A DNA stretch of 64,000 nucleotides. It comes from Pomphorhynchus laevis. Taxonomy: Eukaryota > Acanthocephala > Palaeacanthocephala > Echinorhynchida > Pomphorhynchidae. The notes beneath the pieces are model-generated. The model was not told the origin of the DNA. It saw only the letters and a program-made list of their open reading frames with translations, and made no database searches. Below, in pieces: positions 24,891 through 39,300 of this stretch. Position 1 is the first letter of the stretch, and each line of letters opens with the position of its first letter. The position numbers and the translations under genes are program-made. The DNA is taken from contig WNNJ02000022.1 in the NCBI GenBank assembly GCA_012934845.2, positions 81,416 to 145,415 on the forward strand, written 5' to 3'.

Positions 24891-27439
24891 ACAATCAATC
24901 GGTTATATTATAAAATTATAAAATTATTTATAATTATGATGTGATAATACATTAAACAACTTATTACAATTTTAAAACATTGACGAGGATCAATAAAACA
25001 CAATTTGCTTCTTCATTTCACTACCTATTAATAAACGGACATGAGAAATACATAAATCTGTGATATTATAAAATTATAAAATAATTTATAGTTATGATGT
25101 GACAATATATTAAATAACGTATTAATATTTAAAAATATTGACGGTGGATCAATAAAACACAATTTGCTTCTTCATTTGACTACCTGTAAATAAACGGACA
25201 TGAGAAATATATAAATCTGTAATATTATAAAAAGACAACATAATTTATATTTATGATGTGATAAGATATTCAAAAACGTATTACAATATTAAAATATTGA
25301 CGTTGGATTTATAAAACACAATTTCCTTCTTCATTTAACTATCTGTAAATAAACGACATGATAAATACAAAAACCTGTAATATTATATAATTTTATAATA
25401 ATTTTTAATTATAATGTGATAATATATTAAACAACGTATTACAATTTAAAAATATTGACGGAGGATTCAAAACAAAATTTACTTCTTTATTTGACAACCT
25501 GTTAATAAACGGAATTAAGAAATACATAAATCTGTAATATTACAAAATTATAAAACAATTTATAATTATGAAGTGATAATATATTAAACAACGTATTAAT
25601 ATTTTAAAATAATGACGGAGATTTATAAAACAAAATTTGCTTCTTCATTTGACTACCTGTTAAAAAAAGGACATGAAAAAATATATAATTCTGTAATATT
25701 ATAAAATTATAAAATAATTTATAATTATGATGTGATAATATATTAAACAACATATTATAATTTTAAATATTGACGAAGGATCAATTAAACACAATTTGCA
25801 TCTTCATTTAACTACCTGTAAATAAACGGACGTGAGAAATCCAAAATCTGTAATATTATTAAATTAAAAAAAATTTATAATTATGATATGATAACATATT
25901 AAATTACGTATTAATATTTTAAAATATTGACGGAGGATTAATAAAACAATATTTGCTTCTTTATTTACTACCTGTTAATAAACAGTCATGAGAAATACAA
26001 ATATCTGCAATATTATAAAATATTAAAATAATTTATAATTATGATCTGGTAAAATTTTAAAAATATTATTTTACAAAATTAAAATATTGACGCAGGATTA
26101 ATAAAACCCAATTTGCTTCTTCATTGTTTTACCTGTAAATGAACGGACATGAGAAATACATAACCCTGTAATAATATAAAATTATATAATAATTTTTAAT
26201 TATATGTGATAATATATTAAATAACGTACTAATATTTTAAAATATTGAAGGAGGATTTAAAAAATCCAGTTTGCTCCTTCATTTGAATACCTGTTAATAA
26301 ACAGACATGAGAAATACATAAATCTGTAATACTACAAAATTATTAATTAATTTATAATTGTGATGTAATAATAAATAAAAAAACGTAATACAATTTTGAA
26401 ATATTGACGGAGGATCAATAAAACACAATTTGCTTCTTTATTTGACTACATGTTAATAAACATACATGAGAAATACATTAATCTGAAATATTATAAAATT
26501 ATGAAATAATTTATAATTTTGATGTGATAATATATAAAAAAACGTAAAACAATATTAAAATATTGACGCAGGATCAATAAAACACAATTTGCTTTTTCAT
26601 TTGACTACCTGTAAATAAACGGACATGAGAAATACATAAACCTGTTTTATTATAAAATTAAATAATAATTTTAAATTATGATGTGATAATATATTAAAAC
26701 ACGTATAACAATTTTAAAATATTGACGAATGATTAATAAAACACAATTTGCTTCTTCATTTGACTACCTGTTAAAAAACGAAAGTTTAAAATACATAAAT
26801 TTGTAATATTATAAAATTACAAAATAATTTTCAATTATGATGTGATAATATATCAAATAACGTATTATTTTTTTAAAATATTGACGGAAGATTTATAAAA
26901 CAAAATTGGCTTCTTCATTTTACTACCTGTTAATAAACGGAAATGAGAAATACAAATATGTGTAATATGATATAATTATAAAATAATTTATAATTTTGAT
27001 GTGGTAATATATAAAACAATGTATTACAGTTTTAAAATATTGACTGATGATCAATAAAACAATATTTGCTTCTTCATTTAACTACCTGTTAATAAACAGA
27101 CATGAGAAATACATAAATCTGTAATATTATAAAATTATACAATAATTTATAATTATGATGTGATAATATATTAAATACCGTATACCAATTTTAAAATACT
27201 GACGAAGGATCAACAAAACACAATTTGCTTCTTCATTTGACTACCTGTTGAAAAAAGGACATGAAAAATACATAAATCTGTAATATTATAAAATTATAAA
27301 ATAATTTATAATTGTGATGTGATAATATATTAAACAACGTATTACAATTTTTAAATATTTACGAAGGATCAATAAAACACAATTTGCTTCTTCATTTGTA
27401 TACCTGCCAATAAACGGACATTAGAAATACATAAATCTG

Positions 27440-28070
27440 TATTATTAAAAAATTCTAAAACATTTTATAATTATGATGTGAAATTTATTAAATAACGTAT
27501 TACAATTTTAAAATATTGACGGAGGATCAATAAAACACAATTTGATTCTTCATTTGACTACCTGTTAATACACGGACATGAGAAAGACATAAATCTGTGA
27601 TATTATAAAATTTTTAAATAATTTATTATTATGATGTGATAATATATTAAATAACGTATTACAAGACAAGAGAAACGTATTGCGTGGAAGAGAAATACAT
27701 AAATCTGTAATATTATAAAATTATAAAATAATTTTTAGTTATGATGTGATAATATATTAACCAACGCATTTGACTACCTGTTAATAAACGGACATGAGAA
27801 ATACATAAATCTGTAATATTATAAAATTATTAAATAATTTCTTATTATGATGGGATAATATATTAAACAACGTATTAATATTTTAAAATATTGACGGAGG
27901 ATCAATAAAACAAAATTTGCTTCTTCATTTGACTACCTGTTAATAAACGGACAAGAGAAATACATAATTCCATAATATTGTGAAATTACAAAATAATTTT
28001 TCATTGTGATGTGATAATATATTAATCAACGTATTAATATTTTAAAATATTGTCGGGGATTAATAGAACA
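27440..28070. repeat. Duplicated block with two compressed monomers, copy 1
   Basis: Two successive monomers together span only 216 bp (CATTTGAC at 27551 to CATTTGAC at 27767) instead of about 318. Each has lost about 50 bp, and the junctions read TTACAAGACAAGAGAAACGT (from 27659) and ATATTAACCAACGCATTTG (near 27755). The same compressed pair with the same 216-bp spacing occurs 1812 bp to the right. Both deletions therefore happened before the block was duplicated. Confidence 0.9.
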
Positions 28071-29251
28071 CAATTTGCTTCTTCATTTGACTACCTGTTA
28101 ATAAACGGACATGAGAAATAAATAAATCTGTATAATTATAAAATTACAAAATAATTTATAATTATGATGTGATAACATATTAAATAACGTATTACAAATT
28201 TAAAATATTGACGGAGGATCAATAAAACACAATTTGCTTCTACATTTGACTACCTGTTAATAAACGAACATGAGAAATACATAAATCTGTTATATTACAA
28301 AATCATAAATAAATTTAAAATTGTCATGTAATAATATATTAAAAAACGTATTCTAATTTTAAAATATTGAAGGAGAATTAATAAAGCACAATTTGCTTCT
28401 TCATTTGACTACCAGTTAATAAATAGACATGAGAAATACATAAATCGGTAATATTATAAAATTTGTAAAATAATTTATTATTATGATGTGATAATATATT
28501 ACACAACGTATTACAGTTTTAAAATATTGACGGAGGACTAAAAAAAAATATTTGCTTCTTCATTTGACAACCGGTTAAAAAACGGAAATGAGTAATACAT
28601 AAATCTGTAATATTATAAAATTTGAAAAATAATTTATAATTATGATGTGATAATATATAAAAATACGTATACCAATTTTAAAATATTGACTGAAGATGAA
28701 TAAAACACAATTTGCTTCTTCATTTGACTGTCTGTTAATAAACGGACATGAGAAATACAAATATCTGAATTATTATAAAATTTTAAAACAATATATATAA
28801 TTATGACGTGATAATATATTAAATAACGTATTACAATTTTAAAATAAACAAAAGCGGGATCAATAAAACACAATTTGCTTCTTCATTTGACTACCTGTTT
28901 TTAAACGGACATGAGAAATACATAAATCTGTAATATTATAAAAATATTAAATAATTTATAATTATGATGTGATAATATATTAAACAACTTATTACAATTT
29001 TAAAATATTGACGGAGGATCAATAAAATACAATTTGCTTCTTCATTTGACTACCTGTTAATAAACGGACATGAGAAATACATAAATCTGTAATTTTAAAT
29101 AATTTTAAAATAATTTATAATTATGATGTGATAATATATTAAATAACGTATTACAATTTTTAAATATTGACGAAGGATCACTAAAACACAATTTGCTTCT
29201 TCATTTGTCTACCTGTTAATAAACGGACATGAGAAATACATAAATCTGTGT

Positions 29252-29880
29252 TAATCAAAAAAATTATAAAACATTTTATAATTATGATGTGATAATATAT
29301 TAAATAACGTATTACAATTTTAAAATATTGACAGGGGATCAATAAAACACAATTTGCTTCTTCATTTGACTACCTGTTAATAAACGGACATGAGAAATAC
29401 ATAAATCTGTAATATTGTTAAATTTAAAAATAATTTATAATTATGATGTGATAATATATTAAATAACGTATTACAAGACAAGAGAAACGTTCTACGGACA
29501 AGAGAAATACAAATATCTGTAATATAATAAAATTATAAAATAATTTTTAATTATGATGTGATAATATATTAACCAACGCATTTGACTACCTGTTAATTAA
29601 CCGACATGAGAAATACATAAATCTATAATATTATATAATTATAAAAAAGTTTATAATTTTGATTGGATAATATATTAAACAACGTATTAATATTTGAAAA
29701 TATTGACGGAGGATCAATAAAACAAAATTTGCTTCTTCATTTGACTACCTGTTAATAAACGGAATAGAGAAATACATAAATCTGTAATATTATGAAATTA
29801 AATAATAATTTTTAATTATGATGTGATAATATATTAAACAACGTATTAATATATTAAAATATTGTCGGAGGATAAATAAA
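29252..29880. repeat. Duplicated block with two compressed monomers, copy 2
   Basis: Matches 27440-28070 at a constant offset of 1812 bp: ACAAGACAAGAG at 27661 and 29473, and CATTTGAC at 27767 and 29579. The downstream AAACAAAATTTGC monomer and the TATTGTCGG variant are also shared. The sequence at the deletion scar differs slightly (CGTTCTACGGACAAG against CGTATTGCGTGGAAG), which shows independent decay since duplication. Confidence 0.9.
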
Positions 29881-31179
29881 ACACAATTTGCTTCTTCATT
29901 TGACTACCTGTTAATAAACAGACATGAGAAAATCATAAATCTGTAATATTACAAAATTATAAAATAATTTATAATTATGATGAGATAATATATTAAATAA
30001 AGTAATACAATTTTAAAATATTGACGGAGGATCAATAAAACACAATTTGCTTCTTTATTTGACTGCCTTTTAAAAAAGGGACATTAGAAATACATAAATC
30101 TGTAATATTATAACATTATAAAATAATTTATAATTTTGACGTGATAATATATTAAAAAAACGTATTAAAATATTAAAATATTGACGGAGGATTAATAAAA
30201 CACAATTTGCTTCTTCATTTGACTACCTGTAAATAAACGAACATTAGAAATACAAATATTTGCAATATTTTAAAATTAAATAATAATTTTTAATTATGAT
30301 GTGATAATATATTAAAACATGTATTACAATTTTAAAATATTGACGGAAGATTAATAAAACACAATTTGCTTCTTTATTAGACTACCTGTTAATAAACAGA
30401 CTTAAGAAATATATAAATCTGTAATATTACAAAATTTTTAAATAATTTATAATTATGATGTGATAATATAGTAGATAACGTAGTAATGTTTTAAAATATT
30501 GACGGAGGATTTTTAAAACACAATTTGCTACTTCATTTGACTACCTGTTGAAAAACGGACATGAGAAATACACAAAAATCTGTAATATTTTAAAATAACA
30601 AAATAATTTTTAATTATGATGTAATAATATATTAAATAACGTATTACAATTTTAAAATATTGACGGAGGATCAATAAAACACAATTTGCTTCTTCATTTG
30701 ACTACCTGCTAATAAACTGACATGAGAAATACATTAATCTGTTATTTTATAAAATTATAAATGAATTTATGATTATGAAGTAAAAATGTATTAAAAAAGG
30801 TATTCCAATTTTAAAAGATTAACGGAGGATTAATAAAACACAATTTGCTTCTTCATTTGACTACCAGTTAATAAACGGACATGAGAAATACATAAATCTG
30901 TAATATTTTAAAATTATAAAATAATTATAATGATGATGTGATAATATATTAAACAAAGTATTACAATTTTAAAATAATGACGGAGCATTAATAAAACACA
31001 ATTTGCTTCTTCATTTGACTACCTGTTGATAAACGGACATGAGAAATACATAAATCTGTATTATTAAAAAATTATAAAATAATTTATAATTATGATGTGA
31101 TTATATAAAAAAAAACCGTATTACAAATTTAAAATTTGGACGGAGGATCAATAAAACACAATTTGCTTTTTCATTTGAC

Positions 31180-31960
31180 TACCTGTTAATAAACAAACAT
31201 GATAAAGACATAAATCTGTAATATTATAAAATTACAAAATAATTTATAAATTATGATGTGATAATATATTAAATAACGTATTGCAATTTTAAAATATTGA
31301 GGGAGGGTCAATAAAACACAATTTGCTTCTTCATTTGACTACCTGTTAATAAACAGATATGAGAAATTCACAAATCTGTTATATTATAAAATTATAAATT
31401 TATTTATAATTGTGATGTAATAATATATAAAACAACTTATTACAGTTTAAAAATATTGACGGAGGTGATTAAAACACAATTTGCTTCTTCATTTGACTAG
31501 CTGTGAATAAACGGACATGAGAAATATATAAATCTTAATATTTTAAAATTATAAAAGAATTTATTATTATGATGTGATAATATATTAAATAACGTATACC
31601 AATTTTAAAATATTGACGGAGGATCAATAAAACACAATTTGCTTCTTCATTTGACTACCTGTTAATAAACAAACATGATAAAGACATAAATCTGTAATAT
31701 TTTAAAATTACAAAATAATTTCTAAATTATGATGTGATAATATATTAAACAACGTATTGCAATTTTTAAATATTGACGAAGGGTCAATAAAACACAATTT
31801 GCTTCTTCATTTAACTACCTGTTAATAAACGGACATGAGAAATTCACAAATCTGTTATATTAAAAAATTTTAAATTTATTTATAATTGTGATGTAATAAT
31901 ATATAAAACAACGTATTACAATTTTAAAATATTGATGGAGGGTCAATAAAACACAATTTT
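31180..31960. repeat. 3-monomer duplicated block with a dispersed third copy
   Basis: The rare words AACAAACATGATAAAGACAT, ATTGCAATTTT, GGAGGGTCAATAAAACAC and GAAATTCACAAATCTGTTAT occur in order twice, 476 bp apart (GATAAAGACA at 31201 and 31677). A related copy lies at about 43960-44170 (TTCTAAATTATG at 31720 and 43971). It shows long-range exchange of subtypes, about 77 monomers apart. Confidence 0.75.
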
Positions 31961-33720
31961 CTTCTTCATTTGACTACCTGTTAATAAACGGACATGAGAA
32001 ATACATAAATCTCTATTATAACAAAATTATAGAATAATTTATAATTATGATGTGATAACATATTAAATTACGTATTACAATTTAAAAATATGGACGGATG
32101 ATCAATAAAACACAACTTGCTTCTTCATTTGACTACCTGTTAATAAAAGACATGAGAAATACATAAATCTGTTATTTTATAAAATAAGAAAATAATTTAT
32201 AATCATTATATAATAATATATTAAACAACTTATTACAATTTTAAAATATTGAAGGAGGATCAATAAAACACAATTTGCTTCTTCATTTGACTACCTGTTA
32301 ATAAACGGACCTGAGAAATACAGATTTCTGTAATATTATAAAATTATAAAATAATTTATAATTATGTTGTGATAATATATTAAAAAACGTATTACAATAT
32401 TAAAATAGTGACGGGGGATAAATAAAACACAGCTTGCGTCTTCATTTGACTATTTGTTAATTAACGGACATGAGAAATACATAAATTTGTAATATTGTAA
32501 AATTATAAAATAATTTATTATTATGATGTGATAATATATTAAACAACGTATTACAGTTTTAAAAAATTGATGGAGGTGATTAAAACAAAATTTGCTTCTT
32601 CATTTGACTACCTGTAAATAAACGGACATGAGAAATACATAAATCTGTAATGTTATAAAATTATAAAATAATTTATAATTATGATGTGAATATATATTAA
32701 ATAACGAATTTATATTTAAAAATATTGACGGAGGCTTTATAATATACAATTTGCTTCTTAAATTGACTACCTTTAAATAAACGGACAAGATAAATATATA
32801 AATCTGTAATATTTTAAATTTTTAAAATAATTTTTAATTGTGATGTGATAATATATTAAACAACGTATTACAATTTTAAAATATTGACGGAGGATCAATT
32901 AAACACAATTTGCTTCTTCATTTGACTACCTGTTAATAAGCGGACATGAGAAATACATACATCTGTAATATTATTAAATTACAAAATAATTTATAATTAT
33001 GATGTGATAATATCTTAAATAACGTATTCGTATTTTAAAATATTGACGGTAGATTAATAAAACACAATTTGCTTCTTCATTTGACTACCAGTTAATTAAA
33101 GGACATGAGAAAAACATAAATCTGTAAAATTATAAAATTACAAAATAATTTATAATTATAATGTGATAATATATTAAACAACGTATTAATATTTTTAAAT
33201 ATTGACGGAGGATCAACAAAACACAATTTGCTTCTTAATTTGACTACCTGTTAATAAACGGACAAGAGAAATACATAAATCTGTAATATTAAGAAATTAC
33301 AAAATAATTTTTAATAATGATGTGATAATAAATTAAACGACGTATTACAGTTTTAAAATATTGACGGAGAATTAATAAAACAATATTTGCTTCTTCATTT
33401 GACTACCTGTTAATAAACGGACATGAGAAATACATAAATCTGTAATATTATAAAATTAAAAAATAATTTATAATTATGATGTGATAATATATTAATAACG
33501 TATTAATATTTTAAAATTTTTACGGAGGATTAATAAAACACAATTTGCTTCTTCATTTGACTACCTGTTAATAAACAGACATGAGAAATACATAAATCTG
33601 TAATATTATAAAATTATAAAATAATTTATAATTATGATGTGATAATATATTAAATAAAGTAATTACAATTTTAAAATATTGACGGAGGATTAATAAAACA
33701 CAATTTGCTTCTTCATTTGA

Positions 33721-33879
33721 CTACCTGTTAATAAACGGACATGAGAAATACATAAATCTGTAATATTATAAAATTATAAAATAATTTATAATTATGATGT
33801 GATAATATATTAAATAACGTATTACAATTTTAAAATATTGACGGAGGATCAATAAAACACAATTTGCTTCTTCATTTGA
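33721..33879. repeat. Representative satellite monomer (159 bp)
   Basis: A type unit for reference; it begins CTACCTGTTAATAAACGG and ends CTTCTTCATTTGA. Counting the common (GGATTAAT) form of the monomer gives 32 G or C in 159 bases. G and C cluster in three short parts: CTACCTG...AACGGACATGAG, GACGGAGGAT and TTGCTTCTTC. A perfect 9-bp inverted repeat, AATTATAAA at 33772-33780 and TTTATAATT at 33785-33793 with a 4-base loop, gives every typical monomer a short dyad. The neighbouring units in this stretch are also 159 bp (landmarks at 33721, 33880 and 34039). Confidence 0.97.
33772..33793. repeat. 9-bp inverted repeat in each typical monomer
   Basis: AATTATAAA, four bases, then TTTATAATT: the arms are perfectly complementary. 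The motif recurs once per monomer throughout the homogeneous regions and is often broken by single changes in diverged units. It could form a hairpin or cruciform, but all-A/T arms of 9 bp are weak and may simply reflect base composition. Confidence 0.8.
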
Positions 33880-36800
33880 CTACCTGTTAATAAACGGACA
33901 TGAGAAATACATAAATCTGTAATATTATAAAATTATAAAATAATTTATAATTATGATGTGATAATATATTAAATAACGTATTACAATTTTAAAATATTGA
34001 CGGAGGATTAATAAAACACAATTTGCTTCTTCATTTGACTACCTGTTAATAAACGGACATGAGAAATACATAAATCTGTAATATTATAAAATTATAAAAT
34101 AATTTATAATTATGATGTGATAATATATTAAATAACGTATTACAATTTTAAAATATTGACGGAGGATTAATAAAACACAATTTGCTTCTTCATTTGACTA
34201 CCTGTTAATAAACGGACATGAGAAATACATAAATCTGTAATATTATAAAATTATAAAATAATTTATAATTATGATGTGATAATATATTAAATAACGTATT
34301 ACAATTTTAAAATATTGACGGAGGATTAATAAAACACAATTTGCTTCTTCATTTGACTACCTGTTAATAAACGGACATGAGAAATACATAAATCTGTAAT
34401 ATTATAAAATTAAAAAATAATTTATAATTATGATGTGATAATATATTAAATAACGTATTACAATTTTAAAATATTGACGGAGGATTAATAAAACACAATT
34501 TGCTTCTTCATTTGACTACCTGTTAATAAACGGACATGAGAAATACATAAATCTGTAATATTATAAAATTATAAAATAATTTATAATTATGATGTGATAA
34601 TATATTAAATAACGTATTACAATTTTAAAATATTGACGGAGGATTAATAAAACACAATTTGCTTCTTCATTTGACTACCTGTTAATAAACGGACATGAGA
34701 AATACATAAATCTGTAATATTATAAAATTATAAAATAATTTATAATTATGATGTGATAATATATTAAATAACGTATTACAATTTTAAAATATTGACGGAG
34801 GATTAATAAAACACAATTTGCTTCTTCATTTGACTACCTGTTAATAAACGGACATGAGAAATACATAAATCTGTAATATTATAAAATTATAAAATAATTT
34901 ATAATTATGATGTGATAATATATTAAATAACGTATTACAATTTTAAAATATTGACGGAGGATTAATAAAACACAATTTGCTTCTTCATTTGACTACCTGT
35001 TAATAAACGGACATGAGAAATACATAAATCTGTAATATTATAAAATTATAAAATAATTTATAATTATGATGTGATAATATATTAAATAACGTATTACAAT
35101 TTTAAAATATTGACGGAGGATTAATAAAACACAATTTGCTTCTTCATTTGACTACCTGTTAATAAACGGACATGAGAAATACATAAATCTGTAATATTAT
35201 AAAATTATAAAATAATTTATAATTATGATGTGATAATATATTAAATAACGTATTACAATTTTAAAATATTGACGGAGGATTAATAAAACACAATTTGCTT
35301 CTTCATTTGACTACCTGTTAATAAACGGACATGAGAAATACATAAATCTGTAATATTATAAAATTATAAAATAATTTATAATTATGATGTGATAATATAT
35401 TAAATAACGTATTACAATTTTAAAATATTGACGGAGGATTAATAAAACACAATTTGCTTCTTCATTTGACTACCTGTTAATAAACGGACATGAGAAATAC
35501 ATAAATCTGTAATATTATAAAATTATAAAATAATTTATAATTATGATGTGATAATATATTAAATAACGTATTACAATTTTAAAATATTGACGGAGGATTA
35601 ATAAAACACAATTTGCTTCTTCATTTGACTACCTGTTAATAAACGGACATGAGAAATACATAAATCTGTAATATTATAAAATTATAAAATAATTTATAAT
35701 TATGATGTGATAATATATTAAATAACGTATTACAATTTTAAAATATTGACGGAGGATTAATAAAACACAATTTGCTTCTTCATTTGACTACCTGTTAATA
35801 AACGGACATGAGAAATACATAAATCTGTAATATTAAAAAATTATAAAATAATTTATAATTATGATGTGATAATATATTAAATAACGTATTACAATTTTAA
35901 AATATTGACGGAGGATTAATAAAACACAATTTGCTTCTTCATTTGACTACCTGTTAATAAACGGACATGAGAAATACATAAATCTGTAATATTATAAAAT
36001 TATAAAATAATTTATAATTATGATGTGATAATATATTAAATAACGTATTACAATTTTAAAATATTGACGGAGGATTAATAAAACACAATTTGCTTCTTCA
36101 TTTGACTACCTGTTAATAAACGGACATGAGAAATACATAAATCTGTAATATTATAAAATTATAAAATAATTTATAATTATGATGTGATAATATATTAAAT
36201 AACGTATTACAATTTTAAAATATTGACGGAGGATTAATAAAACACAATTTGCTTCTTCATTTGACTACCTGTTAATAAACGGACATGAGAAATACATAAA
36301 TCTGTAATATTATAAAATTATAAAATAATTTATAATTATGATGTGATAATATATTAAATAACGTATTACAATTTTAAAATATTGACGGAGGATTAATAAA
36401 ACACAATTTGCTTCTTCATTTGACTACCTGTTAATAAACGGACATGAGAAATACATAAATCTGTAATATTATAAAATTATAAAATAATTTATAATTATGA
36501 TGTGATAATATATTAAATAACGTATTACAATTTTAAAATATTGACGGAGGATTAATAAAACACAATTTGCTTCTTCATTTGACTACCTGTTAATAAACGG
36601 ACATGAGAAATACATAAATCTGTTATATTATAAAATTAAAAATTAATTTATAATTTTGATGTAATAATATATTAAAAAACGTATTCTTATTTTAAAATAT
36701 TGACGGAGGATTAATAAAACACAATTTGCTTCTTCATTTGACTACCTGTTAATAAACGGACATGAGAAATACATAAATCTGTAATATTATAAAATTATAA

Positions 36801-39300
36801 AATAATTTATAATTATGATGTGATAATATATTAAATAACGTATTACAATTTTAAAATATTGACGGAGGATCAATAAAACACAATTTGCTTCTTCATTTGA
36901 CTACCTGTTAATAAACGGACATGAGAAATACATAAATCTGTAATATTATAAAATTAAATAATAATTTATAATTATGATGTGATAATATATTAAATAACGT
37001 ATTACAATTTTAAAATATTGACGGAGGATTAATAAAACACAATTTGCTTCTTCATTTGACTACCTGTTAATAAACGGACATGAGAAATACATAAATCTGT
37101 AATATTATAAAATTAAATAATAATTTATAATTATGATGTGATAATATATTAAATAACGTATTACAATTTTAAAATATTGACGGAGGATTAATAAAACACA
37201 ATTTGCTTCTTCATTTGACTACCTGTTAATAAACGGACATGAGAAATACATAAATCTGTAATATTATAAAATTATAAAATAATTTATAATTATGATGTGA
37301 TAATATATTAAATAACGTATTACATATTTTAAAATATTGACGGAGGATTAATAAAACACAATTTGCTTCTTCATTTGACTACCTGTTAATAAACGGACAT
37401 GAGAAATACATAAATCTGTAATATTATAAAATTATAAAATAATTTATAATTATGATGTGATAATATATTAAATAACGTATTACAATTTTAAAATATTGAC
37501 GGAGGATTAATAAAACACAATTTGCTTCTTCATTTGACTACCTGTTAATAAACGGACATGAGAAATACATAAATCTGTAATATTATAAAATTATAAAATA
37601 ATTTATAATTATGATGTGATAATATATTAAAATAACGTATTACAATTTTAAAATATTGACGGAGGATTAATAAAACACAATTTGCTTCTTCATTTGACTA
37701 CCTGTTAATAAACGGACATGAGAAATACATAAATCTGTAATATTATAAAATTATAAAATAATTTATAATTATGATGTGATAATATATTAAATAACGTATT
37801 ACAATTTTAAAATATTGACGGAGGATTAATAAAACACAATTTGCTTCTTCATTTGACTACCTGTTAATAAACGGACATGAGAAATACATAAATCTGTAAT
37901 ATTATAAAATTATAAAATAATTTATAATTATGATGTGATAATATATTAAATAACGTATTACAATTTTAAAATATTGACGGAGGATTAATAAAACACAATT
38001 TGCTTCTTCATTTGACTACCTGTTAATAAACGGACATGAGAAATACATAAATCTGTAATATTATAAAATTATAAAATAATTTATAATTATGATGTGATAA
38101 TATATTAAATAACGTATTACAATTTTAAAATATTGACGGAGGATTAATAAAACACAATTTGCTTCTTCATTTGACTACCTGTTAATAAACGGACATGAGA
38201 AATACATAAATCTGTAATATTATAAAATTATAAAATAATTTATAATTATGATGTGATAATATATTAAATAACGTATTACAATTTTAAAATATTGACGGAG
38301 GATCAATAAAACACAATTTGCTTCTTCATTTGACTACCTGTTAATAAACGGACATGAGAAATACATAAATCTGTAATATTATAAAATTATAAAATAATTT
38401 ATAATTATGATGTGATAATATATTAAATAACGTATTACAATTTTAAAATATTGACGGAGGATCAATAAAACACAATTTGCTTCTTCATTTGACTACCTGT
38501 TAATAAACGGACATGAGAAATACATAAATCTGTAATATTATAAAATTATAAAATAATTTATAATTATGATGTGATAATATATTAAATAACGTATTACAAT
38601 TTTAAAATATTGACGGAGGATCAATAAAACACAATTTGCTTCTTCATTTGACTACCTGTTAATAAACGGACATGAGAAATACATAAATCTGTAATATTAT
38701 AAAATTATAAAATAATTTATAATTATGATGTGATAATATATTAAATAACGTATTACAATTTTAAAATATTGACGGAGGATTAATAAAACACAATTTGCTT
38801 CTTCATTTGACTACCTGTTAATAAACGGACATGAGAAATACATAAATCTGTAATATTATAAAATTATAAAATAATTTATAATTATGATGTGATAATATAT
38901 TAAATAACGTATTACAATTTTAAAATATTGACGGAGGATTAATAAAACACAATTTGCTTCTTCATTTGACTACCTGTTAATAAACGGACATGAGAAATAC
39001 ATAAATCTGTAATATTATAAAATTATAAAATTAATTTATAATTATGATGTGATAATATATTAAATAACGTATTACAATTTTAAAATATTGACGGAGGATT
39101 AATAAAACACAATTTGCTTCTTCATTTGACTACCTGTTAATAAACGGACATGAGAAATACATAAATCTGTAATATTATAAAATTATAAAAATAATTTATA
39201 ATTATGATGTGATAATATATTAAATAACGTATTACAATTTTAAAATATTGACGGAGGATCAATAAAACACAATTTGCTTCTTCATTTGACTACCTGTTAA

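Larger units (their letters stand above)
15211..33400. repeat. Satellite array, mosaic block between LINE and homogeneous core
   Basis: About 115 monomers in the same orientation as the left block. Most are diverged, but two patches are nearly uniform (about 16720-17450 and 18480-19490). Many rare variant strings recur at distances that are near-multiples of 158-160 bp, showing repeated block duplication and shuffling (listed separately). No gene or other element is seen; scattered minus-strand open frames up to 109 codons are products of the repeat. Confidence 0.96.
33401..39300. repeat. Highly homogeneous monomeric satellite core
   Basis: About 37 monomers of 159 bp that are nearly or fully identical. 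From about 34000 to 36600, successive units differ only at isolated sites (for example ATTAAAAAATAA near 34410 and ATTAAAAAATTA near 35834, plus GGATTAAT/GGATCAAT switches). No multi-monomer period is seen here. Such uniformity indicates recent amplification or strong local gene conversion. One off-type unit (TGTTATATTATAAAATTAAA, with GATGTAATAATATATTAAAA) interrupts it near 36620-36700. There is no coding content. Confidence 0.97.

Noticed and set aside
28575-28873. Minus-strand open frames of 61 and 77 codons
   Set aside because: Chance readings of the satellite in two frames of the same DNA.
32600-32788. Minus-strand open frame of 62 codons
   Set aside because: Repeat-derived, with no conservation in neighbouring monomers.
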